From contig JAMOQM010000088.1 of assembly GCA_027064005.1 (NCBI GenBank), positions 1 to 42,829 on the forward strand: a DNA stretch of 42,829 nt. The letters run 5' to 3'. Positions within the stretch are counted from its first letter, which is position 1. The number at the start of each line of letters is the position of its first letter. This document shows, in pieces, positions 23,830-32,180 of the stretch. The notes under the pieces were generated by a model. That model had not been told where the DNA came from. It was given only the letters and a program-made list of their open reading frames with translations, and ran no database searches. The position numbers and the translations under genes were made by a program. This DNA is from Candidatus Cloacimonadota bacterium (lineage in GTDB: Bacteria > Cloacimonadota > Cloacimonadia > Cloacimonadales > JAMOQM01).

Positions 23830-24491
23830 TGATTAGAATAGCAATTTTGGTTGAAGGTCAAACAGAAGAAAAATTTGTAAAACAGCTTTTGGTTAATGAA
23901 TTTATGGCAAATGGAATATCTATAATTCCAATCATCTTAAAAACAAGTAGAGAGACTTCCGGTAATTCATATAAAGGTGGTTATATAACATTCACAAAAG
24001 TTAAAAAAGAATTACAAAATCTATTATCAAATTTTGATTATATCTCAACAATGTTTGATTATTATGGCTTGAGCCACGATTTTCCCCGTTATCAAGAATC
24101 AAAAGAATGTAATAATGTTTATGAAAAGGCAAAGATGGTTGAGGATGCTTTGGCAGAGGAAATAAGCTCTATAAAATTCATTCCATATATTCAAATGTAT
24201 GAATTCGAAGCTTTATTATTTTCTTCAATTAAAGGCTTTAAGAAACATTATGGTTATAGAAATGCTGAAATTCAAGCAGTAATTAATCAATATCCAAATC
24301 CTGAAATTATAAATGATAGCAAAGAAACCGCTCCCTCAAAGCGTATTGAAAATATTTTCGGAAAGAATAAATTTAGAAAAACTTCTGATGGAATTATCGT
24401 TGCCAAAGAGTTAGGTTTAGAGATTATCAGAACAAAATGTAAGCATTTTAATGAATGGTTAAAAAAAATAGAAGGAGTTTTACAATGTTAA
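23829..24491 (+). CDS. DUF4276 protein, TOPRIM-like putative nuclease
   Basis: A 220-residue protein starting MIRIAILVEGQTEEKFVKQL; this start overlaps the ATPase stop by one base, while a longer frame from 23796 lies inside the ATPase gene. VEGQTEE (residues 8-14) supplies the conserved Glu of a TOPRIM-like fold, and MFDYYGL near residue 73-79 the following acidic strand. The central IPYIQMYEFEALLFS is the hallmark of DUF4276. Members are usually encoded next to an AAA_21 ATPase, as here, and are suspected effectors. Metal-dependent nuclease activity is plausible but not shown by sequence alone. Its 3' end overlaps the start of the next gene by 7 bases. Confidence 0.85.
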   Translation: MIRIAILVEGQTEEKFVKQLLVNEFMANGISIIPIILKTSRETSGNSYKGGYITFTKVKKELQNLLSNFDYISTMFDYYGLSHDFPRYQESKECNNVYEKAKMVEDALAEEISSIKFIPYIQMYEFEALLFSSIKGFKKHYGYRNAEIQAVINQYPNPEIINDSKETAPSKRIENIFGKNKFRKTSDGIIVAKELGLEIIRTKCKHFNEWLKKIEGVLQC

Positions 24492-25981
24492 AAGAATTAG
24501 AACTGAATATCAAAGTTAGAAATACACTAATATTTATAAAAACAATTGAAGAATTTAGATTGATGAAAGATTTAGAAAAATTAAGCGGAAGATTAAATTA
24601 TCAATTTAAAGAGTGGAATTTTGGAGATGACCAAAAGCCTTTAGAATTTCTAAAGAAAATTAATAAAGATCAAAATCCGACTTTATATATTATGCGAGAT
24701 TTGAATCTGTTTTTTAAGGAAGATGGCGTTGGTTTACGACTTATGAGTACTCTTAAAAACCTTAAAAATATTCTAAAAAATCAAAAGAAAATAATTATTG
24801 TAATTTCATCTATAAGAAAAATACACGAAAGTATTAAAAAAGATTTTCTGATTTTAGATGATCCGCTTCCTAATTACGATAATATCAAAAAAGCAATAGA
24901 TGATTTTTTACAAAGAAATAATCTTGAACAAAACCTTTCTGAAAGTCTAAAAGACAGAATTATTCTTTCATCATTGGGTTTGACAATTGATCAGGTAAAT
25001 AAAATATTTGCTAAAACAATTCAAAAAAATAAAAAATTAGATGAAAAATGTTTAAATCAAATTATTGCAGAAAAAAAACTGGTTATTGGTCAAAATAATG
25101 TTCTTGATTTTTATGATGTGAGTGAAACTATCAATAATGTCGGCGGATTAAATCAATTGAAGAATTGGCTTAAAATTCGTTCAAAAGCTTTTTCTCAAAA
25201 TGCCAAAGATTACGGATTACCGCAACCAAAAGGCTTATTGATGCTTGGAGTGCAAGGTACCGGTAAAAGTCTGACAGCAAAAGCTGTTTCTTCGCTTTGG
25301 CGTTTACCACTTCTAAAACTGGATATTGGCAGAGTTTTTGGCAGTTTGGTAGGAGAATCTGAAAGTAGAATTAGAGAAGCTATCAAAATAGCGGAAACAA
25401 TTTCACCCTGCATTTTATGGATAGATGAGATAGATAAAGCATTTGCCGGAATGGGTGGACAACAAGGCGATAGTGGAACAAGTGCACGTGTCTTTGGGAC
25501 TTTGATAACGTGGATGCAGGAAAAGACAAAACCGGTATTTATTGTAGCAACTGCCAATGATATTAGTAAATTGCCGGCTGAAATGCTTCGAAAAGGCAGA
25601 TTTGATGAAATCTTTTTTGTTGATATTCCAAATGAATATGAAAGAGAAGAAATTTTTAAAATACATATCGAAAAGACACAACGTGATATCCAACTTTTTG
25701 ACTTAATAAGTTTAGTGGAAAAATCAAAAGAATTTACGGGTGCAGAAATTGAACAGGCTATTAAAGATGCAATGTATATTGCTTTTGCTGATTCTGAAAG
25801 AGAATTTACAACTGATGACATTTTAGTTTCTTTGCAAAATACAGTTCCTCTTTCTCAAATGAAAAAAGAACAAATTACCGAGCTTAGAAATTGGGCAAAA
25901 GAAAGTGCTAGAATGGCAAGTTATGAAGATATAAAGAAATCTATCAAACCTACAATATTAGACAATGAAATAATTTATTAG
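24485..25981 (+). CDS. Ycf46-like AAA+ ATPase
   Basis: A 498-residue AAA+ protein; the ATG at 24485 has GGAG 7-8 nt upstream and overlaps the previous gene. Residues 1-200 form the Ycf46-type N-terminal region (TLYIMRDLNLFF; RNTLIFIKTIEE). The AAA+ core has Walker A GVQGTGKS at 255-262, Walker B CILWIDEIDKA at 309-319, sensor 1 Asn359 in ATANDISKLP, arginine fingers in MLRKGRFDEIFF (367-378) and sensor 2 TGAEIEQAI at 418-426. There is no protease or membrane segment as in FtsH. Ycf46 is conserved in cyanobacteria and red-algal plastids with no firm mechanism. Here it is coupled upstream to the OLD-like pair and downstream (8 bp) to a Ycf35-like gene, so a substrate-remodelling role in this complex is likely. 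Confidence 0.88.
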   Translation: MLKELELNIKVRNTLIFIKTIEEFRLMKDLEKLSGRLNYQFKEWNFGDDQKPLEFLKKINKDQNPTLYIMRDLNLFFKEDGVGLRLMSTLKNLKNILKNQKKIIIVISSIRKIHESIKKDFLILDDPLPNYDNIKKAIDDFLQRNNLEQNLSESLKDRIILSSLGLTIDQVNKIFAKTIQKNKKLDEKCLNQIIAEKKLVIGQNNVLDFYDVSETINNVGGLNQLKNWLKIRSKAFSQNAKDYGLPQPKGLLMLGVQGTGKSLTAKAVSSLWRLPLLKLDIGRVFGSLVGESESRIREAIKIAETISPCILWIDEIDKAFAGMGGQQGDSGTSARVFGTLITWMQEKTKPVFIVATANDISKLPAEMLRKGRFDEIFFVDIPNEYEREEIFKIHIEKTQRDIQLFDLISLVEKSKEFTGAEIEQAIKDAMYIAFADSEREFTTDDILVSLQNTVPLSQMKKEQITELRNWAKESARMASYEDIKKSIKPTILDNEIIY

Positions 25982-25989
25982 GAGGAAAT

Positions 25990-26400
25990 ATGTCGCATTT
26001 TAGTAAAATTAAAACAAGAATATCTAATAAAAAATATCTTATTCAAGCACTTAAACAGATGAATTATAATATCGAAGAAAATTCTAAATGTGTTGGATAT
26101 AACGGTAATAAAATTGATGCCGATATTGTGATAAAATTGCCTGAAACTAATTATAATCTAGCTTTTATCAAATCGGATAACAGTTATGATTTAGTAGCTG
26201 ATTGGTATGGTCTGAGAGGTTTGGATTCTAAGAACATAGTTAGCAAAATTGAAGAAAATATCACTATTATTGAAAATAAGATAAAGCAACAATATGCTTA
26301 TAATAGTACTGTGGAGAGTTTGAAAGAAAAAGGTTTTAGTATTGATGAAGAGATTAGAGAAAATGGTGAAATAAGAATTAAACTTTCAAGAATTGTATAG
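25990..26400 (+). CDS. DUF1257 (Ycf35-like) protein
   Basis: A 136-residue protein beginning MSHFSKIKTRISNKKYLIQA, with ADIVIKLPETNYNLAFIK, SYDLVADWYGLRG, then the end motif QQYAYNSTVESLKEKGFSID and EIRIKLSRIV. This order (MSHFS start, YDLVAD, RYAY..L...GF) is the DUF1257/Ycf35 pattern. Ycf35 is encoded in cyanobacteria and several plastids and has no assigned function. It starts 8 bp after the Ycf46-like gene behind GGAGGAAAT and ends 8 bp before the DUF2997 gene. It has no signal peptide or membrane helix and is cytosolic. Confidence 0.88.
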   Translation: MSHFSKIKTRISNKKYLIQALKQMNYNIEENSKCVGYNGNKIDADIVIKLPETNYNLAFIKSDNSYDLVADWYGLRGLDSKNIVSKIEENITIIENKIKQQYAYNSTVESLKEKGFSIDEEIRENGEIRIKLSRIV

Positions 26401-26408
26401 AGGTAATT

Positions 26409-26609
26409 ATGGAATATCAAAATATTGAAATTAAAATTGGAAAAAACGGAAAGGTATTTTTAGAGGTAAGCGGTGTTAAAGGGAAAAAATGTTTATTGCT
26501 GACAAAAGAGTTGGAAGAAGCATTAGGAGATATCGAGAATAGAGAATTTAAACCTGAATTTGATGATGAAGATTTTGATGAAGACAATATTTTAACAACT
26601 GAACTATGA
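26409..26609 (+). CDS. DUF2997 protein
   Basis: A 66-residue protein: a short beta-rich N-terminus (IEIKIGKNGKVFLEVSGVKG), a conserved Cys in KKCLLLTKELEEALG, then an acidic tail (EFDDEDFDEDN). The pattern G-V-x-G-x-x-C-x-x-L/T-x-x-LE-x-x-LG is DUF2997. This family commonly travels with DUF1257. Its small size, single conserved Cys and coupling to a radical SAM gene make it a candidate substrate or carrier for that enzyme (inference). Its stop overlaps the next start by four bases (ATGA). Confidence 0.8.
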   Translation: MEYQNIEIKIGKNGKVFLEVSGVKGKKCLLLTKELEEALGDIENREFKPEFDDEDFDEDNILTTEL

Positions 26610-27151
26610 AGTTAAGGATTCACAATTTTATTGAGAAAACTTCTGTTAATGGTCCCGGAATAAGGTTTGGATTATGGGTTCAAGGGTGTAATTTAAAATG
26701 TCCATATTGTTTTAATCCCCAAACTCATTCTTTTGACGGTGGTAAATTATACGAGGTAGAAGATATTTTTAATAAAATATTAGCCGTAAATGGAATTGAG
26801 GGAATATCTATTTCAGGAGGAGAACCTTTTTTGCAACCGAAACCTCTATTAGAATTAGTAAGATTAATTAAGGAAAATACAAATCTTACAATATTAATTT
26901 TCACCGGTTTTTATTTGTCTGAATTAGTTAAAAGAAGTCTTGCAAATAAAATTTTGACTTTTGTTGATGTTCTAATAGCCGGACGATATATTAAAGAAAA
27001 ACAAATAAATGACTATTTACGTTCATCGGATAATCAACAAATTCATTTTTTGAGTGATAGATATACAATGCAAAATCTAAAGCAAAAATCAACTGAAATA
27101 ATAATTGATGAAAAAGGGAATTTAGTTATGTCAGGTATTTTGAAAATTTAA
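26606..27151 (+). CDS. NrdG-like radical SAM activating-type enzyme
   Basis: A 181-residue radical SAM protein. Cys28, Cys32 and Cys35 in GCNLKCPYCF form the CxxxCxxC motif for the SAM-binding 4Fe-4S cluster, GGEPF at 71-75 is the SAM amino-group motif, and the N-terminal NGPGIRFGLWVQGC is typical of NrdG/PflA-type activases. No nrdD, pflB or other glycyl-radical enzyme lies in the window, so a normal activase role is unsupported; the substrate is probably a partner in this operon. It overlaps the DUF2997 stop by four bases (ATGA) and is the last gene before the hairpin at 27189. The length is complete for a minimal activase. Confidence 0.88.
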   Translation: MKLRIHNFIEKTSVNGPGIRFGLWVQGCNLKCPYCFNPQTHSFDGGKLYEVEDIFNKILAVNGIEGISISGGEPFLQPKPLLELVRLIKENTNLTILIFTGFYLSELVKRSLANKILTFVDVLIAGRYIKEKQINDYLRSSDNQQIHFLSDRYTMQNLKQKSTEIIIDEKGNLVMSGILKI

Positions 27152-27188
27152 AGATAAAATGGAAATAAGGAATTAATTTTCCGATTTG

Positions 27189-27231
27189 TATAACTTCTTC
27201 TGTATAAGCAATACAAAAGAAGTTATATTTT
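27189..27231. terminator. Long AT-rich hairpin at the end of the island
   Basis: TATAACTTCTT (27189-27199) pairs with AAGAAGTTATA (27217-27227), and an inner TGTAT/ATACA stem closes the loop; TTTTAG follows. It lies 38 bp after the radical SAM stop and faces a convergent gene, so a bidirectional terminator is likely. The low GC makes it weaker than the one at 17895. Confidence 0.6.
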
Positions 27232-27274
27232 AGATCTTATTTTTAATTCATTATATGATAATAGATTACGCACT

Positions 27275-27394
27275 TTAATTCTTTTCTTCTTTGGTCGGTA
27301 CAAAAAAACGAAAATAATAATGAAAAATATTTGATTCATTTTTTACCGGAATAACATTTTTTCCATCTTCAATATCTTGCAATTGTTGATTACC
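27275..27394 (-). pseudogene. Short coding remnant of unknown origin
   Basis: Read on the minus strand, 27394 down to the TAA at 27275-27277 gives about 39 open codons ending IFHYYFRFFVPTKEEKN, with protein-like composition. It has no start or ribosome site, and the frame is closed just upstream. It may be the tail of a gene lost when the neighbouring island formed. No family was recognised; the remaining part of 27152-27461 shows only the hairpin at 27189-27231. Confidence 0.3.
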
Positions 27395-27461
27395 TCAACT
27401 ATTCCAATACTTTGAAGCAACACACTAAATTCAATTAAAACATAGAATAATCGGCAGATTG

Positions 27462-28736
27462 TTAAGATAATTTTCTTTTTGTTCTTCTAACCCCGACTTC
27501 TACTTTCTTTTTGTTGCGATTAGCAAAAAACTCTTGTTTTCGTTGTTGTTTCTGTTTCTCGAATTCTTTCTTTTCTTTAGCATTCATTGGTTTATCGGTT
27601 TGAGGGAATGGATTATCATTGACCACTTGTATTTTTTGATTAATCAGCTTTTCGATATCTTTAATAAATTTATTTTCTTCAGGCTCACAAATAGAAATTG
27701 AAATCCCTTCATCTCCGGCACGACCGCAACGACCAATTCTGTGGACATAAGTTTCGGATTCATTTGGAATATCATAATTGATTACATACCGTAGTTTATC
27801 AATATCTATTCCTCTGGCAGCAATATCTGTAGCTACTAAAACTCGTATCTCGCCATCTTTAAATGCTTTCAATGCTTTTTGTCGTTGATTCTGACTTTTA
27901 TTGCCATGAATAGCAGCACATTTGATTTTTTCTTTTTTGAGTTTACGTACAATTTTGTCCGCTCCATATTTAGTTTTGCTAAAGAGCAATACTTGTTTAA
28001 TCTCATTGTTCGTAAGTATATGCAAAAGTAATTCGATTTTATTGGACTTATTAGTTTTATACAAAAACTGTTTTATTGTTTCAGCTGTTGAGGAAACAGG
28101 ATCAACCGAAACTTTTTGAGGATTATTTAATATTTTATGAGCAAGACTTAAAATATTTTTGGGAATTGTTGCCGAGAAAAACAGTGATTGTCTCTCTTTT
28201 GGTAACTTGGTAATTATCTTTTTAATATCATGAATAAAACCCATATCTAACATACGATCAGCTTCATCTAAAACAAAATATTTCACATCTTTCAATGAAA
28301 TATATCGTTGATTAATCAAATCAAGCAAACGTCCCGGAGTTGCGATCAAAACATCGACACCATGTTTTAAAGCTGTAGTTTGAGATTTTTGCGGAACACC
28401 ACCAAAAATAACAGTATTTTTAACTTCCGTATATTTTCCATAGGTAGAAAAACTTTCTCCTATTTGGATTGCGAGTTCACGGGTAGGAGTAACAATCAAC
28501 GCTAATATTTTCTTTTTATGACTTATATTCTCTTTTGTCAGATGTTGAATAATTGGAATTGCAAAGGCTGCTGTTTTTCCCGTTCCGGTTTGAGCGCTAC
28601 CTAAAACATCTTTTTTATCTAAAATCAATGGTATTGCTTCAGCCTGAATTGCAGTTGGTTCTTTATAATTTTCTTCCTTTAGTGCTTTTAGAATTGAAGG
28701 GATTAATTCTAAATCTTCAAATTTTATTTTTTTCAT
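27462..28736 (-). CDS. rhlE: DEAD-box RNA helicase (RhlE-like)
   Basis: A 424-residue helicase. The Q-motif region is FEDLELIPSILKALKEENYKEPTAIQ, Walker A AQTGTGKT at 48-55, motif Ib TPGRLLD, motif II DEADRMLDMGF, motif III SATIP, motif V VATDIAARGIDI and motif VI HRIGRCGRAG. MLDMGF after DEAD is typical of the RhlE branch. The C-terminal tail is very basic (KKEFEKQKQQRKQEFFANRN, ending RRTKRKLS), as in helicases that act on rRNA or in RNA decay. Likely roles are ribosome assembly or RNA turnover. It is convergent with the accessory island. A good Shine-Dalgarno sequence is lacking (AAGTTTAAG). Confidence 0.93.
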   Translation of the reverse strand: MKKIKFEDLELIPSILKALKEENYKEPTAIQAEAIPLILDKKDVLGSAQTGTGKTAAFAIPIIQHLTKENISHKKKILALIVTPTRELAIQIGESFSTYGKYTEVKNTVIFGGVPQKSQTTALKHGVDVLIATPGRLLDLINQRYISLKDVKYFVLDEADRMLDMGFIHDIKKIITKLPKERQSLFFSATIPKNILSLAHKILNNPQKVSVDPVSSTAETIKQFLYKTNKSNKIELLLHILTNNEIKQVLLFSKTKYGADKIVRKLKKEKIKCAAIHGNKSQNQRQKALKAFKDGEIRVLVATDIAARGIDIDKLRYVINYDIPNESETYVHRIGRCGRAGDEGISISICEPEENKFIKDIEKLINQKIQVVNDNPFPQTDKPMNAKEKKEFEKQKQQRKQEFFANRNKKKVEVGVRRTKRKLS

Positions 28737-28975
28737 TTATTTTTCTTAAACTTCCTTATTTTTACATTAATATCTTTGGTAATGGTTATATATCCTCCAA
28801 TAATTTCTTCAAAAAATTGATTTCTCTTTTTAGGTCAAGAATTATTATTTCTTAAAACATAATAAGTTTGCAAGTTGGGTCCAAATTTTCAAGTATTAAA
28901 ACATTAAAAAATATGTTGACCAATAAATAAGCTGATTTTAAAAGCTACTTCATAATTAAAATAAAGGAATTAAGT

Positions 28976-30223
28976 ATGAAAATATTGAATTTAATGATAA
29001 TCTCAGCGTTGCTTTTCTTCGGATGTTCAAAGAAAAATATCGATAATAAAGTTAATGAACCAGAAATTAAACCTCCCGATCCTTTTCATTATATAAGCGG
29101 AAAAATTGAAAAAGGGCAGTCTTTAGCTCAATCTCTAAATAAATATGATTTGGATAAATCTAAGGTTTACGAATTAGTTAATGCCTTAAATAAAAGCTAC
29201 AATTTAAAATATTCACATCCTCAAGATTCTTTTAAAGTGGTTTTAGATTCATCTAACGTAATAAACGAATTTCAATATTTCCCTTCTAAAATTTTAAGCT
29301 ATCAGCTTGAACGAGATTCAACTAATAAGTGGATTTGTAAGATTGATACTCTCAAAACAGAAAAGAAAATAGCTGTTAGTGAAGGTGAGATTCAAAGTTC
29401 TTTATATGCCGGTATGAGAAATTCCAACATTCCTCCTTCTGTAATAATGGAATTCACACAAATTTTTCAATGGGATATAGATTTTTTATTAGATACTAGA
29501 GTTGGTGATAAATTTAAAGTTATATATGAAGAATATTATCATGACGGAGAAAGAATAAAATCAGGAGATATTATCTCAGCCACTTACATTTCCGGAGATT
29601 ATCACAATACGGCGTATTTATTTAAAAATTCTAAAGGCTTTAAAAAATATTATGATAAAGACGGTAAATCTTTTCAAAAAGCTTTCTTAAAATCACCTTT
29701 AAACTACACAAGAATTTCATCAAAATTTGGAATGAGATTTCATCCGATTAGAAAGAAAAAATTTTTCCATAATGGGGTAGATTTTGCTGCTCCCAAAGGA
29801 ACACCGGTTGAATGCTCGGCTGACGGAACCGTAATTTATCGAGCTTGGAAAGGACCTCGCAGTACTAAAAAACACAAACACGGATATGGAAATACGGTAA
29901 TAGTCAGACACGCAAATGGTTACAAAACTCTTTACGGACATCTTTCCGCTTATGCTAAACATTTACGGGTTGGACAAAAAATTAAACAACATACTATTAT
30001 CGGATATGTCGGCTCTACCGGATTATCGACCGGTAATCATTTACATTACACAATTTACCATCATGGGAAAGCAATTGATCCTTTAAAATTGAAAAATGTT
30101 GCCGGACCTTCTTTGAAAAAATCTAAAATGGCAGAATTTCGACAATTTGTAAAATATGTGGATGACTTTGAAAATAAACAACTTATTGCAAAAAATGCAG
30201 AAGCAAAACAGAAGATAAATTAA
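28976..30223 (+). CDS. M23 metallopeptidase lipoprotein (peptidoglycan endopeptidase)
   Basis: A 415-residue lipoprotein starting MKILNLMIISALLFFGCSKK, lipidated Cys17. Residues 35-125 resemble the OapA/LysM-like N-terminal region of MepM-type enzymes, and 135-240 the linker domain that covers the active site. Residues 245-375 are the M23 catalytic domain: FGMRFHPI, His265 and Asp269 in FHNGVDF, His322 in LYGHLS, and His357 in HLHY, the complete zinc set. The enzyme should cut peptide cross-links of peptidoglycan in the periplasm. The Lys-rich tail is unremarkable. The ribosome site is AAAGGAAT. It is transcribed alone, with a terminator right after. Confidence 0.92.
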   Translation: MKILNLMIISALLFFGCSKKNIDNKVNEPEIKPPDPFHYISGKIEKGQSLAQSLNKYDLDKSKVYELVNALNKSYNLKYSHPQDSFKVVLDSSNVINEFQYFPSKILSYQLERDSTNKWICKIDTLKTEKKIAVSEGEIQSSLYAGMRNSNIPPSVIMEFTQIFQWDIDFLLDTRVGDKFKVIYEEYYHDGERIKSGDIISATYISGDYHNTAYLFKNSKGFKKYYDKDGKSFQKAFLKSPLNYTRISSKFGMRFHPIRKKKFFHNGVDFAAPKGTPVECSADGTVIYRAWKGPRSTKKHKHGYGNTVIVRHANGYKTLYGHLSAYAKHLRVGQKIKQHTIIGYVGSTGLSTGNHLHYTIYHHGKAIDPLKLKNVAGPSLKKSKMAEFRQFVKYVDDFENKQLIAKNAEAKQKIN

Positions 30224-30252
30224 AAAAGGAAAGTTTATACTTTCCTTTTTTT
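30222..30252. terminator. Intrinsic terminator after the M23 gene
   Basis: GGAAAGT (30228-30234) pairs with ACTTTCC (30239-30245) around TTAT, flanked by A6 and a T7 run that extend the stem. Symmetric, so it probably also ends the minus-strand gene finishing at 30270. Confidence 0.9.
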
Positions 30253-30269
30253 AGTGCTTTCAGTATTTT

Positions 30270-31034
30270 TTAGTGAATAAATCCTGTAATAACAAAATCC
30301 AACCCAATAATAAACAAGAAAATACCAAAGATTTTTTTTATTAATTTGGATGGTAATTTAATCGCAATATGAGCTCCGAAATAAGCACCGATAACTATAC
30401 CTAAAGCAACAAAACCGGCGAGTTTAATATCAAAAAAACCGGCATTGTAATATTTAATAACTCCTGGCAATCCTACCGGTAAAAGTAAAGCTCCAAGAGA
30501 AGTTCCGGCTGCTTTTTTAGGGTTAAATTTCATTATTCCAACTAAAGCCGGGATAATTACTGCTCCTCCGCCAATACCAAAAAGTCCTGATAATATTCCG
30601 GCAAATATTCCAATAAAAAGAGCTATGAATCGCAATTTATGACCAACAAAATCAACTTCATTTTTGCCTTCTTTTTTTGAGACCAGATATTTAATTGCGA
30701 TATATAACAGGAAAATACCATAAATTTGCTTTAATAAAATCGAGGGCATTGAAACGGCAATTTTAGCTCCACCGTAAACACCGATAAAAATTCCAAGAGC
30801 AATCAATGCTGCCACTTTTTTATCTACAAAATTAGATTTCGCATATTTAATAACGGCAAAAATACTAACCGGAAGAAGTAAGGCTGAAAGAGAAATGCCG
30901 TTAGATAATTTTTGAGAATATCCTAAGAAAAAGATTAACGACGGTACGATAATTACCCCTCCGCCAATTCCAAAAAATCCTGAGAGTAATCCTGCAACCA
31001 GACCAACAATTAATAAGGTTATGAAGATAAACAT
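30270..31034 (-). CDS. TSUP-family (TauE/SafE) membrane permease
   Basis: A 254-residue polytopic membrane protein with about eight hydrophobic segments. Two internal repeats each begin with the family motif: GLLSGFFGIGGGVIIVPSLI near the N-terminus and GILSGLFGIGGGAVIIPALV near residue 145. TSUP proteins move organosulfur compounds, sulfite or small organic anions; the substrate here cannot be told. The gene starts 6 bp after the stop of the upstream methyltransferase on the same strand, so they share a transcript, although no functional link is apparent. The ribosome site (AGAAAG) is weak, consistent with coupling. Confidence 0.9.
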   Translation of the reverse strand: MFIFITLLIVGLVAGLLSGFFGIGGGVIIVPSLIFFLGYSQKLSNGISLSALLLPVSIFAVIKYAKSNFVDKKVAALIALGIFIGVYGGAKIAVSMPSILLKQIYGIFLLYIAIKYLVSKKEGKNEVDFVGHKLRFIALFIGIFAGILSGLFGIGGGAVIIPALVGIMKFNPKKAAGTSLGALLLPVGLPGVIKYYNAGFFDIKLAGFVALGIVIGAYFGAHIAIKLPSKLIKKIFGIFLFIIGLDFVITGFIH

Positions 31035-31040
31035 GGCTTT

Positions 31041-32180
31041 CTAATAGATATCAAAAACAGCTAAACGACCATCTAATTGTCCACTTACAAGAGGGATTTT
31101 TTGAGATGGTTTTAAACCGATATATTTTATTAATGAACGATCACCGAAATAGATATATGCTTTGGAATTTACACATTTGTTTTTAAGAAAATCACCAAAG
31201 TTTTTGTATAATACTTTAACTTTTTCCTTATTTTCCAAACGGATACCATAAGGTGGATTTGTAATGATAGTATGGTTTTCCAAATTTGGGAGATCTTCAA
31301 AATGTTTACTGCTCAAGACAACGTTTTTCCCATAAGGAATGGAGTCTAAATTTGTTGCTGTCGCTCTGACTGCCGAACGTAAAATATCATTTCCATAGAT
31401 CAAATCTTTTGGTAATTCCCGAACTAAACTTTTTGATTTAGCACGGATTTTTTCCCAGATATTTTTATCATAATCCGGAAGATATTGGAAAGAATAATTT
31501 TCTCTTTTAAATCCGGTTGGGATTCTTGAATAACTCATTAAAGCTTCTGAAAGCAAAGTCCCTGAACCGCACATTGGATCGATTAATTTCGTTTTTCCAT
31601 TCCATCCCGATATTTTTATGATGGCTGCAGCTAGTGTTTCTTGCATCGGAGCTTCAACAGATTCAATTCTATATCCTCTTTTATGAAGTGAAAATCCGGC
31701 TACATCAACATAAATTGTAGCGAAATTATTATGAATATATAAATGAAAAAGCAAATCAGGATTATGTTTATCAACATCCGGTCTTTTATTTTGAGCTTCA
31801 TAAAAATAATCTGCAATTGCATCTTTCAATTTTAAAGCAGCATATTTTGAATGAGAAATATTGGAATTTGCTACTTTTGCTGAAATTGCGAAAGTTTGAT
31901 TCGTTGTCAAAAGAGAATCCCATTCAATTTCCATCGCTCTTTTATATAAATATTTTGTATCGTGGCAACTAAATTTCATCAATGGTGCCAAAATGTGTGA
32001 TAACAATTTTGATTGATAGACTATCCTATATAATTTTTCTTTGTCAGTCGTAAAAAAAACACCGCGATAAGCAGTTTTTATATTTTTAGCTCCAAATTCT
32101 TTTAATTCTCGTGCTGCAAACTCTTCCATACTTCCGGCTGTTTGAGCAAAATATTCGCCTGTTTCTAAGTATTCAAACAT
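31041..32180 (-). CDS. THUMP-domain RNA (guanine-N2) methyltransferase, RlmL/Trm14-like
   Basis: A 379-residue enzyme. An N-terminal ferredoxin-like plus THUMP domain (residues of about 8-165; MEEFAARELKEFGAKNIKT, VDVAGFSLHKRGYR) binds RNA. The class I methyltransferase domain has DPMCGSGTLLSEA (SAM site) and TNPPYGIR (catalytic NPPY of base-amino methylases). It corresponds to the N-terminal half of the E. coli two-domain RlmKL enzyme, which makes m2G in 23S rRNA; the RlmK half is absent, as in many bacteria. Trm14-like tRNA specificity is an alternative. AGAGGAATT precedes the ATG. Co-directional with the TSUP gene. Confidence 0.88.
   Translation of the reverse strand: MFEYLETGEYFAQTAGSMEEFAARELKEFGAKNIKTAYRGVFFTTDKEKLYRIVYQSKLLSHILAPLMKFSCHDTKYLYKRAMEIEWDSLLTTNQTFAISAKVANSNISHSKYAALKLKDAIADYFYEAQNKRPDVDKHNPDLLFHLYIHNNFATIYVDVAGFSLHKRGYRIESVEAPMQETLAAAIIKISGWNGKTKLIDPMCGSGTLLSEALMSYSRIPTGFKRENYSFQYLPDYDKNIWEKIRAKSKSLVRELPKDLIYGNDILRSAVRATATNLDSIPYGKNVVLSSKHFEDLPNLENHTIITNPPYGIRLENKEKVKVLYKNFGDFLKNKCVNSKAYIYFGDRSLIKYIGLKPSQKIPLVSGQLDGRLAVFDIY

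Noticed and set aside
25210-25821. Long minus-strand open frame of 203 codons
   Set aside because: It is the antisense of the conserved AAA+ core of the Ycf46-like gene, with Ser-rich composition and no ribosome site.
26606-27151. Anaerobic ribonucleotide reductase activase NrdG proper
   Set aside because: No nrdD is in the window, and the tight coupling to DUF2997 and DUF1257 genes argues for another substrate; only the fold is NrdG-like.
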